Source: Rhodospirillales bacterium (GTDB lineage Bacteria; Pseudomonadota; Alphaproteobacteria; Rhodospirillales; Rhodospirillaceae). Taken from it: a stretch of DNA of 64,000 nt. Under the pieces are notes generated by a model. The model had not been told where the DNA came from and searched no databases. It saw only the letters and a list, made by a program, of their open reading frames with translations. Positions within the stretch are counted from its first letter, which is position 1. Every line of letters begins with the position of its first letter. The translations under genes were made by a program, and so were the position numbers. The stretch spans positions 1 through 64,000 of the forward strand of contig JANQJD010000014.1 of assembly GCA_028281845.1 (NCBI GenBank), written 5' to 3'. Positions 8,969-20,404 of this stretch are shown one piece after another.

Positions 8969-8990
8969 AAATTACCACTAAATTACCACT
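8969..8990. repeat. Perfect 11-bp tandem duplication
   Basis: AAATTACCACT occurs twice head to tail (8969-8979 and 8980-8990) in the noncoding gap between moaE and gltB. Confidence 0.9.
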
Positions 8991-9187
8991 AATCTCAATC
9001 TTGACTGCAGACCTTTGGAAGGTGAGGCATCACCATAACAAAACCTCTATTCTGTGAGGTGAAAAGCTGGGCTGCCGACCGCCTGTCATCTTGACACCGC
9101 TCCGCAGAGACAGATCAGTTGAGAATTGGCAAATTGTCCAGACCGTCACACGATTCAAAACGCTGCATGCAGGAGGAAAGCTTCGCC

Positions 9188-12100
9188 ATGACTCAACGCT
9201 CGGTTCCTGCCACAAACGGCTTGTTTGACCCTACGCAGCACGAGCGTGATTCTTGTGGCGTTGGGTTCGTAGCGCACATTAAGAACCGTAAAAGCCATGA
9301 CATCATCAGACAAGGGCTTCAGATTCTCCTCCGTCTTAATCATCGTGGTGCTGTTGGTGCGGACTCTCTAGCCTCTGACGGTTGTGGGATTCTACTGCAG
9401 ACACCAGACAGATTTCTTCGTGTTGAAACTGAACAACACGGGATTGCCTTACCTCCTGAGGGGGATTACGCGTGTGGAATGGTGTTCTTACCACGCGACA
9501 GCGCCTTACGAGGCTTATGCGAAACTACCCTGACTCGCCTCATTCGAGCAGAAGGACAGCACGTGCTCGGCTGGCGAGATGTGCCTGTGAATAGGGCTTT
9601 TTTAGGGGAAAGTGTCAAATCCCTTGAGCCTGTCATTCGCCAAATTTTTGTTCGCCGTCATTCGAGTTGTATAGACAGAGACTCTTTTGAGAGGAAGTTG
9701 TTTGTGCTGCGCAAGCAAGCCTTTAATCAAATCAGGAGGGAAGTCGGAGACGCTGCACGTGCCTTTCATCTCCCCTCCCTCTCATCACGGACCTTGGTCT
9801 ATAAAGGCATGATCATGGCTTCCCGCATGGCTGATTACTTTGCGGATCTGAAGAGTCCAGATTTAGAATCCGCCCTTGCTCTGGTACACCAGAGATTCTC
9901 AACGAACACACAGCCGTCATGGGATCTCGCACAGCCATTTCGCTATCTGTGCCATAATGGGGAGATTAACACACTTCGCGGGAACATCAACTGGATGGCA
10001 GCTCGGCGCCAATCAATGCGGTCAACTCTTCTAAAGAATGATCTTCCAAAATTATGGCCTTTATTAGCTGAAGGAAAATCAGATTCTGCTACTTTTGATC
10101 ATTCTTTGGAACTTCTCGTGAATGGCGGCTACACGCTTGCTCATGCCATCATGATGATGATTCCTGAAGCCTGGGCTGATCATCCTTTGATGAGCGAAGA
10201 TCTACGGGCCTTCTACGAATTTCATGCGGCCTTAATGGAACCGTGGGATGGGCCCGCGGCCGTAGCATTTACTGACGGCCGTCAGATTGGTGCAACGCTC
10301 GACCGCAATGGCCTCCGTCCAGCCCGCTATATCATCACCGATGATGATCATGTCGTTCTCAGTTCAGAGGTAGGCGTGTTGGATATCCCGGACTCCCGCA
10401 TCCTGAAAAAATGGCGCCTACAACCGGGGAAGATGTTTCTGATCGATTTGGAACAGGGTCGTATCATTGACGATAGTGAACTGAAGAGTCAGCTTGCAGC
10501 AGAAAAGCCATATAAAAAGTGGATTAATGAAACACAAATACGACTCAACTCACTACCAGCAGAGGTGCCACCTATGGCACCAGATCCGCTCACTCTCTTC
10601 TGTCGTCAGAAAGCATTTGGCTACAGTCAGGAAAACATCAAATCTTTTCTGATTCCTATGGCTGTCAGTGGTCAGGATCCTGTTGGCTCTATGGGACGAG
10701 ATATTCCACCAGCGGTACTTTCCCACAGGCCAAAAAGACTTTTCGATTACTTTTACCAGACGTTTGCTCAGGTCACAAATCCGCCGATTGATCCTATCCG
10801 CGAGGAGCTTGTGATGTCGCTTGTGTCCCTCATCGGGCCACGTCCCAATCTTTTGGGTTTGGAAGAGGCTGGACGACGCAGACGGCTAAAAGTCAGGGCA
10901 CCAGTACTCACTAACGCCGATTTGGAAAAAATCCGTCGCATCGAGAGTCATGTGGACTCGGCTTTTCGTACCTCTACCCTTAGTTTCTGTTGGCCAGCTA
11001 GTGTGGGCGCAGCGGGATTACAGCCTGCATTACATAAACTTTGTGAAGAAGCAGAAAGAATAGTTAAGACTGGTAATTGCAGCATTCTGATACTTTCAGA
11101 TCGCCTTATAGATACAGATAACGTGCCAATGCCTTCACTGTTAGCAACGGCCGCTGTTCATCACCACTTAATTCGTCATGGTCTGCGCACAGAGGTAGGG
11201 CTCATCGTGGAAACTGGTGAGGCATATCGCCTGCACGACTTCTGCTGTCTTGCAGGTTACGGAGCTGAAGCGATTAATCCCTACCTGGCACTTGAGACCT
11301 TGCAGGCAAGACACCAGGAGCTAGGGTCAAAGGCGGAATCTTGTTACATCAACGCCGTCAACAAGGGTATCCTTAAGGTAATGTCAAAAATGGGGATTTC
11401 TACCTACCAGTCGTATTGCGGTGCCCAGATTTTTGATGCCGTCGGTCTCTCGTACCACTTCGTCGAACGCTATTTTACTGGTACTCATTCTGTCATTGGC
11501 GGAATTGGTCTCGACGAGATAGCCGAGGAGACGATTATTCCTCATCGGGCTGCTTTCGTGACTGATTCACAAGGTGCGCTCAATGTCGGTGGTGAGCTGT
11601 ATTACCGTGAAACGGGTGAGAATCATGCCTGGACACCTCAGAGTATATCCCTTTTACAGCGGGCCGTGCGTACAGGTGACCGTGCTCTTTTTCGTCAATT
11701 CAACCGCTTGATGGATGACCAAACGCAGAATCCATACAACCTTAGAGGATTATTAAAATTTAAAAACATGAAAAGTTCAATTCCTCTGTCAGAGGTAGAA
11801 CCCGTTCAATCCATCGTAAAACGCTTTGCCACTGGCGCTATCTCCTTCGGTGCCATCTCGTGGGAAGCACATACAACCGTAGCTATTGCCATGAACAGGC
11901 TCGGCGGCCAATCCAATACAGGCGAGGGCGGTGAGGAGGCCAGTCGTTACGAGCCATTACCCAACGGAGATTCACTCCGCTCAGCCGTGAAACAGGTGGC
12001 TTCAGGCAGATTTGGTGTCACGACAGAATATTTAGTCAATGCCGCAGACATTCAGATTAAGATGGCACAAGGCGCTAAGCCAGGTGAGGGCGGCCAGTTA

Positions 12101-13807
12101 CCCGGTCATAAGGTAGACGTGTGGATAGCCCGCGTACGATATTCTACTCCAGGTGTAGGATTAATATCTCCACCTCCGCATCACGACATTTATTCAATAG
12201 AAGATCTCGCGCAACTTATTCATGATTTAAAAAATGTCAATCCAAAAGCGCGCATCTCAGTGAAGCTAGTCTCAGAAGTAGGAGTTGGCACTGTGGCAGC
12301 TGGTGTCGCGAAAGCGCGTGCTGATCATATCGTCATATCCGGTCATGACGGTGGCACTGGAGCAAGCCCGTTAACGTCGATCTATAGCGCTGGGAGCCCG
12401 TGGGAAATTGGCCTGGCTGAAACACATCAGACTTTAGTGGCCACCCGCCTGCGTGGCAGAGTCAAAATTCAAGTCGATGGGGGTCTCCGGACTGCCCGTG
12501 ATGTTGTCATTGGCGCTCTTTTTGGAGCAGACGAGTTTGGCATTGCCACGGCTACATTGATTGCTACGGGTTGTCTCATGATGCGTAAGTGTCATCTCAA
12601 CACCTGTCCTGTCGGCATAGCGACTCAAAACCCTGTTTTGCGCCAACGTTTTTCTGGCAAGCCCGAGTACATCATGAACTATTTCACGTTTCTCGCAGAG
12701 GAAGTGCGTGAATTAATGGCTTGCCTTGGATTTCGCACTGTTGAGGAGATGATTGGCCGCACGGACGTTCTCGAAAAAAGGGAGTCAATTTCACACTGGA
12801 AGGCTAATTGTCTAGATCTCACACGTTTACTGGCACCGTCAAGACCGGTCATTGGTCCGGCACAGGCACCTTATAGCACTTATAGCAGAGAAATCCAGGA
12901 CCACGGCTTAGAAAAGGCCCTGGATTGCTCTTTGATTCGCAAGGCCAAGATAGCGCTCGATTCTGGTGTCCCTATTACCTTATCGATGCCCATTCGGAAT
13001 ACCTACCGTACTGTTGGCACGATGCTCTCGGGCGTTATCGCGCGACTCTGTGGGCACAAAGGTCTACCGGACGATACTATCTGTCTCAAATTCACCGGTA
13101 CTGCCGGACAGAGTTTTGGGGCTTTTTTAGCCCACGGGGTTACATTAGAATTGACTGGTGAGGCTAATGATTATGTCGGTAAGGGGCTGTCTGGTGGACG
13201 GATCATCATTACTCCATCAGCAGAAACATCGCGGCTGGCTGAAAATAACATTATCGTCGGGAACACCGTACTTTACGGAGCAGTTGCTGGCGAATGCTAC
13301 TTCCGTGGCGTGGCTGGAGAACGATTTGCGGTGCGCAATTCGGGGGCTATAGCGGTCGTTGAAGGGTGTGGTGACCACGGTTGTGAATATATGACGGGTG
13401 GAACCGTGGTGATTCTTGGTTACACAGGACGGAACTTTGCTGCTGGCATGAGTGGTGGCATTGCCTACGTGCTTGATGGCGACGGTAGCTTTAGTCGTCG
13501 CTGTAACCCGGCTATGGTCGATCTAGAATCAATTCAGGAGGAAGAATCAGAGAGAGAAGAACTGAGAGAAAGATACAAAAAAGATCACGCTTTAGTAAAC
13601 GACCTCCTGGGTGATATGAGCCGATTTGATGCCTTACGTCTGAAAATACTGCTTGAGAAGCATCATCGCTTTACAGGGAGTTCACTCGCAAGAAATATTT
13701 TAAATAGTTGGGACGCCTTCTTGCCTCTGTTTATAAAAGTCATGCCAGTTGAATATAAAAAAGTATTGCAATTTTCAGAAGATTCTCAACGCAATAATCG
13801 TTACTAA
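9188..13807 (+). CDS. gltB: Glutamate synthase large subunit
   Basis: The product is about 1539 residues and catalyses glutamine-dependent glutamate synthesis with the GltD subunit. The N-terminal amidotransferase begins at the catalytic C23 (DSC-GVGFV) after a short propeptide. Other blocks include [22 protein letters not shown] cut across the glutaminase and the central domain, the FMN site [26 protein letters not shown] region, and the 3Fe-4S cysteines in [15 protein letters not shown]. The C-terminal beta-helix has many GG repeats. The frame is open to a TTG at 9119, but AGGAGG at 9171 supports the ATG at 9188 (9167 is an alternative). gltD follows by 67 bp. Confidence 0.96.
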   Translation: MTQRSVPATNGLFDPTQHERDSCGVGFVAHIKNRKSHDIIRQGLQILLRLNHRGAVGADSLASDGCGILLQTPDRFLRVETEQHGIALPPEGDYACGMVFLPRDSALRGLCETTLTRLIRAEGQHVLGWRDVPVNRAFLGESVKSLEPVIRQIFVRRHSSCIDRDSFERKLFVLRKQAFNQIRREVGDAARAFHLPSLSSRTLVYKGMIMASRMADYFADLKSPDLESALALVHQRFSTNTQPSWDLAQPFRYLCHNGEINTLRGNINWMAARRQSMRSTLLKNDLPKLWPLLAEGKSDSATFDHSLELLVNGGYTLAHAIMMMIPEAWADHPLMSEDLRAFYEFHAALMEPWDGPAAVAFTDGRQIGATLDRNGLRPARYIITDDDHVVLSSEVGVLDIPDSRILKKWRLQPGKMFLIDLEQGRIIDDSELKSQLAAEKPYKKWINETQIRLNSLPAEVPPMAPDPLTLFCRQKAFGYSQENIKSFLIPMAVSGQDPVGSMGRDIPPAVLSHRPKRLFDYFYQTFAQVTNPPIDPIREELVMSLVSLIGPRPNLLGLEEAGRRRRLKVRAPVLTNADLEKIRRIESHVDSAFRTSTLSFCWPASVGAAGLQPALHKLCEEAERIVKTGNCSILILSDRLIDTDNVPMPSLLATAAVHHHLIRHGLRTEVGLIVETGEAYRLHDFCCLAGYGAEAINPYLALETLQARHQELGSKAESCYINAVNKGILKVMSKMGISTYQSYCGAQIFDAVGLSYHFVERYFTGTHSVIGGIGLDEIAEETIIPHRAAFVTDSQGALNVGGELYYRETGENHAWTPQSISLLQRAVRTGDRALFRQFNRLMDDQTQNPYNLRGLLKFKNMKSSIPLSEVEPVQSIVKRFATGAISFGAISWEAHTTVAIAMNRLGGQSNTGEGGEEASRYEPLPNGDSLRSAVKQVASGRFGVTTEYLVNAADIQIKMAQGAKPGEGGQLPGHKVDVWIARVRYSTPGVGLISPPPHHDIYSIEDLAQLIHDLKNVNPKARISVKLVSEVGVGTVAAGVAKARADHIVISGHDGGTGASPLTSIYSAGSPWEIGLAETHQTLVATRLRGRVKIQVDGGLRTARDVVIGALFGADEFGIATATLIATGCLMMRKCHLNTCPVGIATQNPVLRQRFSGKPEYIMNYFTFLAEEVRELMACLGFRTVEEMIGRTDVLEKRESISHWKANCLDLTRLLAPSRPVIGPAQAPYSTYSREIQDHGLEKALDCSLIRKAKIALDSGVPITLSMPIRNTYRTVGTMLSGVIARLCGHKGLPDDTICLKFTGTAGQSFGAFLAHGVTLELTGEANDYVGKGLSGGRIIITPSAETSRLAENNIIVGNTVLYGAVAGECYFRGVAGERFAVRNSGAIAVVEGCGDHGCEYMTGGTVVILGYTGRNFAAGMSGGIAYVLDGDGSFSRRCNPAMVDLESIQEEESEREELRERYKKDHALVNDLLGDMSRFDALRLKILLEKHHRFTGSSLARNILNSWDAFLPLFIKVMPVEYKKVLQFSEDSQRNNRY

Positions 13808-13874
13808 GTACAGCTTATCTGAGGATGGCATGTGCATAGAGATGGACCTGTACGACTGAGTCAGGGAGTGAAAT

Positions 13875-15293
13875 ATGGGAAAGCCGACGGGATTTCTCGA
13901 TATACCCCGCAAAGATAGAAGAATTTTAAATGTTTCACAACGAAAAACTAATTTTAAAGAGTTTATTATATCCCTTTCTGATCAGGAACTGAGTGCACAA
14001 GGTGCACGTTGCATGGATTGCGGTGTTCCATTTTGCCATACTGGTTGTCCTATTAGCAACGTCATTCCAGATTTTAACGATCTTGTCTACCAAGAACAAT
14101 GGCAGCAAGCCTTGGCGACTTTACATGCTACCAATAATTTTCCAGAGGTCACAGGACGCATATGCCCTGCCCCATGCGAGATGGCTTGTATCCTGAACCT
14201 GATTGATCAGCCGGTGACCATTCGCACTATTGAAGGAGCTCTTGCAGACCGTGGCTGGGCAGAAGGTTGGATTCTGCCGCAGGTTCCCACGCACCGTACT
14301 GGCAAAAGGGTAGCGATTGTTGGATCTGGTCCCACGGGCCTGGCTTGTGCCCAACAGCTCTCCCGTGCGGGACACGCTGTCGTGGTCTTCGAAAAGCGCT
14401 CACGTATTGGTGGTCTCCTCCGCTATGGTATACCAGACTTTAAGCTCGAGAAGTCTCTAATTGACCGTCGGATTTCTCAGATGAAGGCTGAAGGAGTAGA
14501 TTTTCGTCCCAACAGTCACATTGGTGCCACTGTCCCTGTGCAAGATTTACTCCATGGCTATGATGCTGTTGTGCTAGCGGGCGGTGCTGAGCAGCCCCGT
14601 GATTTGCCCCTCCCAGGGCGAGACCTAGATGGTATTCACTTTGCCATGGACTTTTTAACTCAGCAGAACTTAGTTGTGTCTAACACAAGGTCTCATACTA
14701 CTATTCATGCTGGTGGTAAAAAGGTCATAGTCGTTGGCGGCGGAGACACAGGTGCGGACTGTGTGGGAACAGCAGTGCGTCAATCAGCAGCCTCTGTTAC
14801 ACAGATTGAAATTTTGCCACAACCACCAGCAAAAGAGGATAAGGTCAGAACGTGGCCTGATTGGCCTCATAGACTCTGGACCTCTACCTCACATGAAGAA
14901 GGAGGCTGTCGCCGCGAGTGGTGTATCGTTGCGAAGGGTTTTCTTGGGAGAGGCGGGACAGTGCAGGGCCTTGCTTGTACACGTGCGACGTGGGTAGACG
15001 GAACTATGACGGAAGTTTCAGGGTCGGACTTCGTGTTCCCAGCTGAATTAGTGCTACTGGCCACTGGCTTTGTCCATCCAGTGTACAAAGGTATGCTGGC
15101 TGATTTGGGTGTGGCCTTAGATACACGCGGTAATGTACAAGCTGATTCTGTTGCTTACCAGACATCAATTCCAAAAGTATTCACTGCCGGTGATATGCGC
15201 CGAGGCCAGTCTTTAGTGGTGTGGGCTATTCGAGAGGGTCGGCAATGTGCCCACGCGGTGAATACATTCTTAGCCCCAGACATACCCTGTTGA
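13875..15293 (+). CDS. gltD: Glutamate synthase small subunit
   Basis: The 472-residue flavoprotein passes electrons from NADPH through FAD and Fe-S clusters to GltB. The N-terminal cysteines appear in [16 protein letters not shown] and [12 protein letters not shown]. The FAD fold is [17 protein letters not shown] and the NADPH fold [21 protein letters not shown] precedes the ATG. It follows gltB closely and forms an operon with it. The -35 element of the RNase P RNA promoter overlaps its stop codon. Confidence 0.96.
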   Translation: MGKPTGFLDIPRKDRRILNVSQRKTNFKEFIISLSDQELSAQGARCMDCGVPFCHTGCPISNVIPDFNDLVYQEQWQQALATLHATNNFPEVTGRICPAPCEMACILNLIDQPVTIRTIEGALADRGWAEGWILPQVPTHRTGKRVAIVGSGPTGLACAQQLSRAGHAVVVFEKRSRIGGLLRYGIPDFKLEKSLIDRRISQMKAEGVDFRPNSHIGATVPVQDLLHGYDAVVLAGGAEQPRDLPLPGRDLDGIHFAMDFLTQQNLVVSNTRSHTTIHAGGKKVIVVGGGDTGADCVGTAVRQSAASVTQIEILPQPPAKEDKVRTWPDWPHRLWTSTSHEEGGCRREWCIVAKGFLGRGGTVQGLACTRATWVDGTMTEVSGSDFVFPAELVLLATGFVHPVYKGMLADLGVALDTRGNVQADSVAYQTSIPKVFTAGDMRRGQSLVVWAIREGRQCAHAVNTFLAPDIPC

Positions 15294-15318
15294 TACGCTA
15301 AGCGAGCCACGGTACAAT
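15290..15318 (+). promoter_or_regulatory. Sigma-70-type promoter of rnpB
   Basis: TTGATA (15290-15295), a 17-bp spacer and TACAAT (15313-15318) form a near-consensus promoter. Transcription would begin near 15325, matching the predicted 5' end of RNase P RNA. The -35 box overlaps the gltD stop codon. Confidence 0.8.
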
Positions 15319-15325
15319 AGGTACC

Positions 15326-15731
15326 GGGTGTCAGAGGGTGAGATGACCGCTCTCCAGACCGACAAGGAAGGGAGAGAGGAAAGTCCGGGCTCCACGGAAG
15401 TACAGTGCCGGGTAATACCCGGCGGAGGTGACTCCAGGGAAAGTGCCACAGAAAAAAACCGCCGGACGGACAGAGTATGCATGCTGTTGCCGGTAAGGGT
15501 GAAAAGGTGCGGCAAGAGCGCACCGCACCTTCGGCGACGGGGGTGGCAGGGTAAACCCCACTGGGAGCAAGACCAAATAGAGACGGCGTGTCTTCATGAC
15601 AGACATACTTTCGTGTTGCCGTCTGGGTCGGTCGCGTGAGGCGTTCGGTGACGGGCGCCCTAGAGGAATGGTCATCGCCAGCTATTGAAGAGCTGGAACA
15701 GAACCCGGCTTATAAGCCCTCTGTTACCCCC
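15326..15731 (+). ncRNA. rnpB: RNase P RNA (type A)
   Basis: This is the catalytic RNA that trims tRNA 5' ends. The universal core GAGAGGAAAGTCCGGGCTCC is present at about 15374-15395. Other conserved blocks are the AGGGTGAAAAGGTGCGG and AAGAGCGCACCGC pair, and AGAACCCGGCTTAT near the 3' end. Helix P1 closes by CAGAGGG (15332-15338) pairing with CCCTCTG (15717-15723), which sets the ends. A strong promoter sits immediately upstream. Open frames over this region on both strands are shadows. Confidence 0.95.
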
Positions 15732-15809
15732 ATATCCCAAGGAGTGACTTCTGCTCTCCCTTCCTATCTCTTCTCCTTCCCCGCTCTTAATTAAACGAGG
15801 ACGGCAAGG

Positions 15810-18068
15810 ATGGCAGCCCTCAATGTCCGCACACGTCTGTCACTCAGCCTCTTTTCAGTCATGACCTTGACAGTGATAGTTTTTTTTATCGCTTCTCTGT
15901 CGCTCTATAAACTACGTACTACTACTAATACAGCTGTTGATAAATATTTACAAATTATAAATAACTTTTACGAGTTAATACAGCAGAGCGAGGCCACGAT
16001 GCTCAATACCCATAACCTAGTGGTCTCCAGTACCAGGAGTCAGCGGCAGACGGTCTCTTCTCGTACCCATGATCAGTTCGCCCATGCAGGTGAGTTGGTA
16101 GCACGTCTCAAGGAGATAGCCGCACTACAGAATACCCTCCCACTTCCGCGAGAGGCACACGCCTATTTGAGCAGCGCTACGTTTGAGAAATTGAACACTG
16201 CTGTGGAACAGCAGCGCCAGCCTTGCGCTGTCCTTTTACAAGAATTGTTCCAGGAATTCATGCACAGACGCCGTGATCTGGTTCAAGAATGCAATCAATC
16301 TAAAACGGAGTATCCCCCAGCACCAAACCAGCTCATTAACACAGTCTTTGACTTAGCGCTCGATGTTCTAGTCACTCGGGTGATGTCGCGGCAGGACATG
16401 GAAGCGCCTGCAGATCCTGTTATTGCCTGTCTGGCCACTGTCTTACGACACCTGCGACCAGCTCATCACAGTTTGGTGATAGCCCTTGATCGTCTCATCA
16501 GTCAGGACAATGAGAGTCTCTTCACTCTTCGCAATGAGAGACAGATAAGCAAAAAGATTAATAGCCTGCTCTCTTCTCAACGCTCTGGTCGTCTAGTCAC
16601 AGCGCTTAACGAGCTCATCCTCTACAGTCGTGCCGAAATGACACTTTGTAATAAATATAGTAATATTTTATTTCGAATGGAAATATTATTAATTATCAGT
16701 AATTTATTTTTTATTACTATAGTGACTTTTTTATTAATTGCACGGTATAGAATCGGGAATCGCTTATCGCATCTCTCTCACGCTGTAGAAGTTGCCGCCA
16801 CGGGGAAGGAAGTCCAGATTGACAGTCATGGGGGAGACGAAATCGCCAACATGGCACGTGCAGTTGAAGGGTTTATTACAATGCGTCGACAGGCCGAAGA
16901 AGCACTGCGAATAGCGAAAGATGCAGCGGATAGTGCAAACATGGCAAAAACTCGGCTTTTAGCTTCTGCTAGTCATGACCTGCGTCAGCCATTACAAGCC
17001 CTAGGGTTGTTTGTCACAGCCCTTCTAGAGTTTCATCTGACAGCGGAAACGCGTAGAGTGGCAGAAAAAATTTCACTTTCAGTGACAACGCTCCGAGAGT
17101 TATTCGATTCCTTGCTCGACATTTCCAAGCTGGATTCTGGCGTAGTTGTCCCTGATCAGACCGCAATTCCCCTCGTGAGCCTTATCGATCGCCTCGTGCC
17201 GGAATTCAAAACTGTGGCAACCGCTAAACATTTGCGTTTTCTTGTTGGTTCTTGTCGAGGCTCTGTCATTTCAGACCCAGTCTTACTGGAGCGGATGCTA
17301 CGTAACCTTCTCGCCAACGCGATACAATATACGACTTTTGGAGGTGTTCTTATTGGTTGTCGTCATCGCAGCGGGCATGTTCGTATTGAGGTCTGGGACA
17401 GTGGCCATGGCATTTCATCTGAACAGCAGAAAGAAATCTTTCGTGAATTTCATCGCATAAACCATTCCAGTGAGAATGCTGGCGTCGGACTTGGGCTGGC
17501 TATTGTTGATCGCACCGCCCGTTTATTAGGGCATCGCATTCTTGTGAAATCCCGCCTAGGCCGTGGCTCAATGTTTGCCGTTGAGGTGGAGGCCGCCACG
17601 ACTCCAGAAGAAGAAGTCGGTAACAGAATCCGAGCAGAAAATCATTCTTTTGAGAGAGTCTCCCCATCAACACGCTTCTTTCAAAGAGGGAGAGTAATTG
17701 TTGTCCTAGATAAAGACCCAATTTTTCGACAAAGTCTACAACTCTTGCTAAATAGCTGGGGGTGTACGGTCATGACGGCAGACTCTGGAGACACAGCTGT
17801 TCTCGAACTTTCCAGATGCGAAGTAGTCCCTGAGGCAATTATCGCTGACTATTGGCTGGGCAATGGCGAAACTGGGAACAGGGCTATTGCCACACTCCGC
17901 GAGGCAGTAGACCGGCCACTCCCGGCTCTGCTGATGCTCGCTGAGGAAATGTCAGCCCACGATGACGATGGCCTGCTGCAGCAGGCCCAAACACATGGCC
18001 TGCCGGTACTGCGTAAGCCAGTGAATTCCGAGCAGTTGCTTGCTTTTCTTGAGAAATCCTTCCCTTAA
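15810..18068 (+). CDS. Hybrid sensor histidine kinase
   Basis: The 752-residue membrane kinase has a transmembrane span at about 12-33, a periplasmic, mostly helical sensor, a second span at 291-313 and a HAMP linker (312-362). The HisKA domain has the phospho-acceptor H389 in SASHDLRQPLQAL. The ATPase domain shows N (LLANAIQYT), G1 (VWDSGHGI) and G2 (GVGLGLAIV) boxes. A C-terminal receiver (about 628-752) has the aspartate in IIADYWLG and lysine in LRKPV. No response-regulator gene is adjacent, so the partner and signal are unknown. A weak AAGG ribosome site precedes the ATG. Confidence 0.88.
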   Translation: MAALNVRTRLSLSLFSVMTLTVIVFFIASLSLYKLRTTTNTAVDKYLQIINNFYELIQQSEATMLNTHNLVVSSTRSQRQTVSSRTHDQFAHAGELVARLKEIAALQNTLPLPREAHAYLSSATFEKLNTAVEQQRQPCAVLLQELFQEFMHRRRDLVQECNQSKTEYPPAPNQLINTVFDLALDVLVTRVMSRQDMEAPADPVIACLATVLRHLRPAHHSLVIALDRLISQDNESLFTLRNERQISKKINSLLSSQRSGRLVTALNELILYSRAEMTLCNKYSNILFRMEILLIISNLFFITIVTFLLIARYRIGNRLSHLSHAVEVAATGKEVQIDSHGGDEIANMARAVEGFITMRRQAEEALRIAKDAADSANMAKTRLLASASHDLRQPLQALGLFVTALLEFHLTAETRRVAEKISLSVTTLRELFDSLLDISKLDSGVVVPDQTAIPLVSLIDRLVPEFKTVATAKHLRFLVGSCRGSVISDPVLLERMLRNLLANAIQYTTFGGVLIGCRHRSGHVRIEVWDSGHGISSEQQKEIFREFHRINHSSENAGVGLGLAIVDRTARLLGHRILVKSRLGRGSMFAVEVEAATTPEEEVGNRIRAENHSFERVSPSTRFFQRGRVIVVLDKDPIFRQSLQLLLNSWGCTVMTADSGDTAVLELSRCEVVPEAIIADYWLGNGETGNRAIATLREAVDRPLPALLMLAEEMSAHDDDGLLQQAQTHGLPVLRKPVNSEQLLAFLEKSFP

Positions 18069-18240
18069 AATCACAGACTAATTCTCTTTTTTCTTTGCAA
18101 AAAAGTGTCAAACACCCCCCTCCTATCCAAGATAGGCCAGAAACATAAAAGCATGATCAGACTCAACGCTACTACTCAACTTCTCATTCGAACAGAGCAA
18201 CGCCGGGCAATCTATCAGAAAATCATCAAAAACATCATCA

Positions 18241-19140
18241 TCACGCCACAGGATGTTTCAGCTGCGGATTTGGTATGACAGGCTTCTTTGAGTAATCATA
18301 AAACCCTTTGTGGGTTTTGCGACCCAGATAACCAAGCTGCACAAGACGAATCAAAGTGTGAGGAGCCGAGCAATACTGTTGACGGACATCCTGATAGATG
18401 TTCTGAGACATTGCCAGCACTACGTCAAGACCAATGTAATCAGCCAGATTAAATGGTCCCATCGGCATGCCTGCACCAGTCATCATCGCATGATCGATGG
18501 CATCAATAGTGCCCGTGCCGTGTTCTAACAGACGGATGGCTTCCAGCATATAGGGCGTCAGCAGCCGATTGACGATGAAACCAGTGGTGTCCTGCACTAA
18601 CACCGGGTCCTTGCCAACTCTGCGGCTGAATTCCATAAGAGTAGTGACAGTCTTAGCAGAAGTTTCAAACGCGTGTATGACCTCGATCAGCCGCATAACA
18701 GGAGCTGGATTGAAGAAATGCAAGCCAGCGACTCGGCCACGCTCGTTGCATACAGCCATCATCTCTGTGACAGAAAGCGTCGATGTATTGGTGGCCAGAA
18801 TACATTCCTTCGATACAATCCTTTCGAGCCTCTGAAAGAGGCCTTTCTTAATAGAAATGTCCTCAACTACAGATTCAATTACAAGATCACATCCCGCGAC
18901 ATCCTGTTCGCTTGAACTAAATACTATACGACATAAAATCGCGTCTTTAGTCTCCGCGCTCATCTTTCCGCGTTCGACAATTTTAGAAAGACTCTTCTCA
19001 AGAGTTTGCTTCACACCTTCCAGTAGCCCAGGAGTTGCCTTGACAGCAACGACATCCAGACCTGCTGTGGCAACTACATGAGCAACGCCGAGCCCCATCG
19101 TGCCCGTCCCAATGATGCCAACCTTCTTAATTTCCATCAT
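18241..19140 (-). CDS. hbd: 3-hydroxybutyryl-CoA dehydrogenase
   Basis: The 299-residue enzyme oxidises 3-hydroxyacyl-CoA with NAD. It shows the N-terminal NAD fold VGIIGTGTMGLGVAHV, the family block LATNTSTLSVTEM, the catalytic histidine in GLHFFNPAPVMRLIEVI, and the C-terminal VNRLLTPYMLEAIRLLE. The open frame extends further upstream, but GTGAAAGG just before the ATG at 19140 supports this start (MMEIKKVG); the next ATG, 19137, is equally possible. It is a single gene divergent from ialB, with no etf or thiolase genes nearby. Confidence 0.92.
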   Translation of the reverse strand: MMEIKKVGIIGTGTMGLGVAHVVATAGLDVVAVKATPGLLEGVKQTLEKSLSKIVERGKMSAETKDAILCRIVFSSSEQDVAGCDLVIESVVEDISIKKGLFQRLERIVSKECILATNTSTLSVTEMMAVCNERGRVAGLHFFNPAPVMRLIEVIHAFETSAKTVTTLMEFSRRVGKDPVLVQDTTGFIVNRLLTPYMLEAIRLLEHGTGTIDAIDHAMMTGAGMPMGPFNLADYIGLDVVLAMSQNIYQDVRQQYCSAPHTLIRLVQLGYLGRKTHKGFYDYSKKPVIPNPQLKHPVA

Positions 19141-19358
19141 TAAGCCTTTCACCTGCAGGTGATATGACACCTGTCTACTGCCGTCGCACCGGCCTACATT
19201 CCTACCGTCTATTTCCTTCTAGTGATGGCTGCTTATTTATTACTGCTAGCTATCTTACGAAAGAGAGAGACATGAGCCAATATCGATTTTTTGCCAATGC
19301 CAAAACTTTCTGCACTTCGTAATGCTTTTCTTCCACCATTCCGGAATGGGAAAGGCAA

Positions 19359-19410
19359 ATGATGAAAAAATGATGAAAAAATGGGTAAAATGATGAAAAA
19401 AATGGGTAAG
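19359..19410 (+). repeat. Imperfect tandem duplication spanning the ialB start
   Basis: ATGATGAAAAA is repeated at about 19359 and 19370, and ATGGGTAAAATGATGAAA-type sequence recurs after it. The copies create two short frames, ATG ATG AAA AAA TGA at 19359 and one from 19370 ending at 19391, ahead of the real start at 19381. The purine-rich ribosome site (GGGAAAGG, 19348-19355) sits next to the first copy rather than the ialB start. Confidence 0.8.
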
Positions 19411-19923
19411 GCGACATTCACCTGTATCTTCGTAGCCCTTATGGCTGTCCCCGAAACAGCATTGGCAAAAACACAACATCATATTGCAAAACTGAGTACT
19501 AATGGTGTCTGGACGGCCTACACCGCCATAGAAGAGGGGAACAGAATCTGTTACACTGTCGCGCGGCCGACTCGTTCGGAAGGCAATTACAGAAGACGAG
19601 GCGATGTCTATGCCATCGTTACCCACCGCCCCAGCAGGGGAAGCTACAGTATCGTGAGCATTATGGCAGGCTATCCATACCAATCGAATACACAAGTTCA
19701 TGTCAGCGTTGACAACCGGCAATTCACCATGATCAGTCACGGGGAAACGGCCTGGCTCCAAGGAACAGGTGATGCAGACCTTGTTGCAGCCATGCAAGGC
19801 GGTCGTGAGATGGTTGTTATAGGGTACTCTCAACGTGGCACTCGTACGGTAGACACCTTTGAGCTTGTGGGGTTTACAGCTTCATACACTCAAATCGATA
19901 AAGCGTGTCCCGGGGGAAGCTAG
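19381..19923 (+). CDS. Invasion-associated locus B (IalB) family exported protein
   Basis: The 180-residue protein has a signal peptide (basic MGKMMKKMGK, hydrophobic CIFVALMAV, cut near ALAK). A single IalB domain follows: WTAYTAIEEGNRICYTVARP, YAIVTHRPSRG, GYPYQSNTQVHVSVDN, FTMISHGETAWL and FELVGFTASYTQIDKACP. The family is periplasmic and common in alphaproteobacteria; it is linked to host cell invasion in Bartonella, but its molecular role is unknown. The N-terminal MGK-MMKK-MGK arises from a local tandem duplication. The gene is convergent with sufA. Confidence 0.85.
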   Translation: MGKMMKKMGKATFTCIFVALMAVPETALAKTQHHIAKLSTNGVWTAYTAIEEGNRICYTVARPTRSEGNYRRRGDVYAIVTHRPSRGSYSIVSIMAGYPYQSNTQVHVSVDNRQFTMISHGETAWLQGTGDADLVAAMQGGREMVVIGYSQRGTRTVDTFELVGFTASYTQIDKACPGGS

Positions 19924-19956
19924 CCGCTCATAACACTCCCCGTGAAATTCTGCGTG

Positions 19957-20019
19957 AAAGAGCAAAAGAGCAAATGTGCCACCCTCATCACAGAATTTTC
20001 ACCCCCTTTTTCACCCCCT
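19957..20019. repeat. Two short perfect tandem duplications
   Basis: AAAGAGCA is doubled at 19957-19972, and TTTTCACCCCCT is doubled at 19996-20019. Both lie in the gap between the convergent ialB and sufA genes. Confidence 0.9.
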
Positions 20020-20038
20020 GTCCGCTCTCACACAGATG

Positions 20039-20371
20039 TCACACACGAAAGCTCTCTCCGCAACCACAGCGACCTTTTTCATTTGGATTTTTGAAGACAA
20101 AAGACGCGCCCATGTTGTTCTGTTGGTAATCTAACTCAGTCCCCAAAAGAAACATCATGGCCCTAGGGTCAAGGAATATCTTAATTCCATTGTGCTCGAC
20201 CATCTCTTCGTCTTTTTTTTGCTCCGTCACAAGTTCCATAGCATAACTCAAGCCTGAGCAACCACTATTTCTGACGCCAATGCGCACACCGAGAACGGTC
20301 TGCGTAGACAGATTCATTAAATTCTTGAGCCGAGCCGCGGCGGATTCTGACAGGGTAATCGCATTTGACAT
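20039..20371 (-). CDS. sufA: A-type Fe-S carrier SufA/IscA-like
   Basis: The 110-residue HesB/IscA protein carries or delivers Fe-S clusters. The three ligand cysteines are present in NSGCSGLSY and the C-terminal KGRCGCGESF. The start at 20371 (MSNAITLSES) follows AAGGGAGG at good spacing; a longer frame begins at 20392. It is the last gene of the SUF operon, downstream of sufT. An ErpA-like role is an alternative, but operon position favours SufA. Confidence 0.9.
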   Translation of the reverse strand: MSNAITLSESAAARLKNLMNLSTQTVLGVRIGVRNSGCSGLSYAMELVTEQKKDEEMVEHNGIKIFLDPRAMMFLLGTELDYQQNNMGASFVFKNPNEKGRCGCGESFRV

Positions 20372-20404
20372 TGCACATCCTCCCTTAGACATCAGAAGAA
20401 GACA

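Noticed and set aside
15155..15675. Several open frames of 80-120 codons on both strands
   Set aside because: They lie over the RNase P RNA gene, which explains the conservation and structure there; their proteins have no family content.
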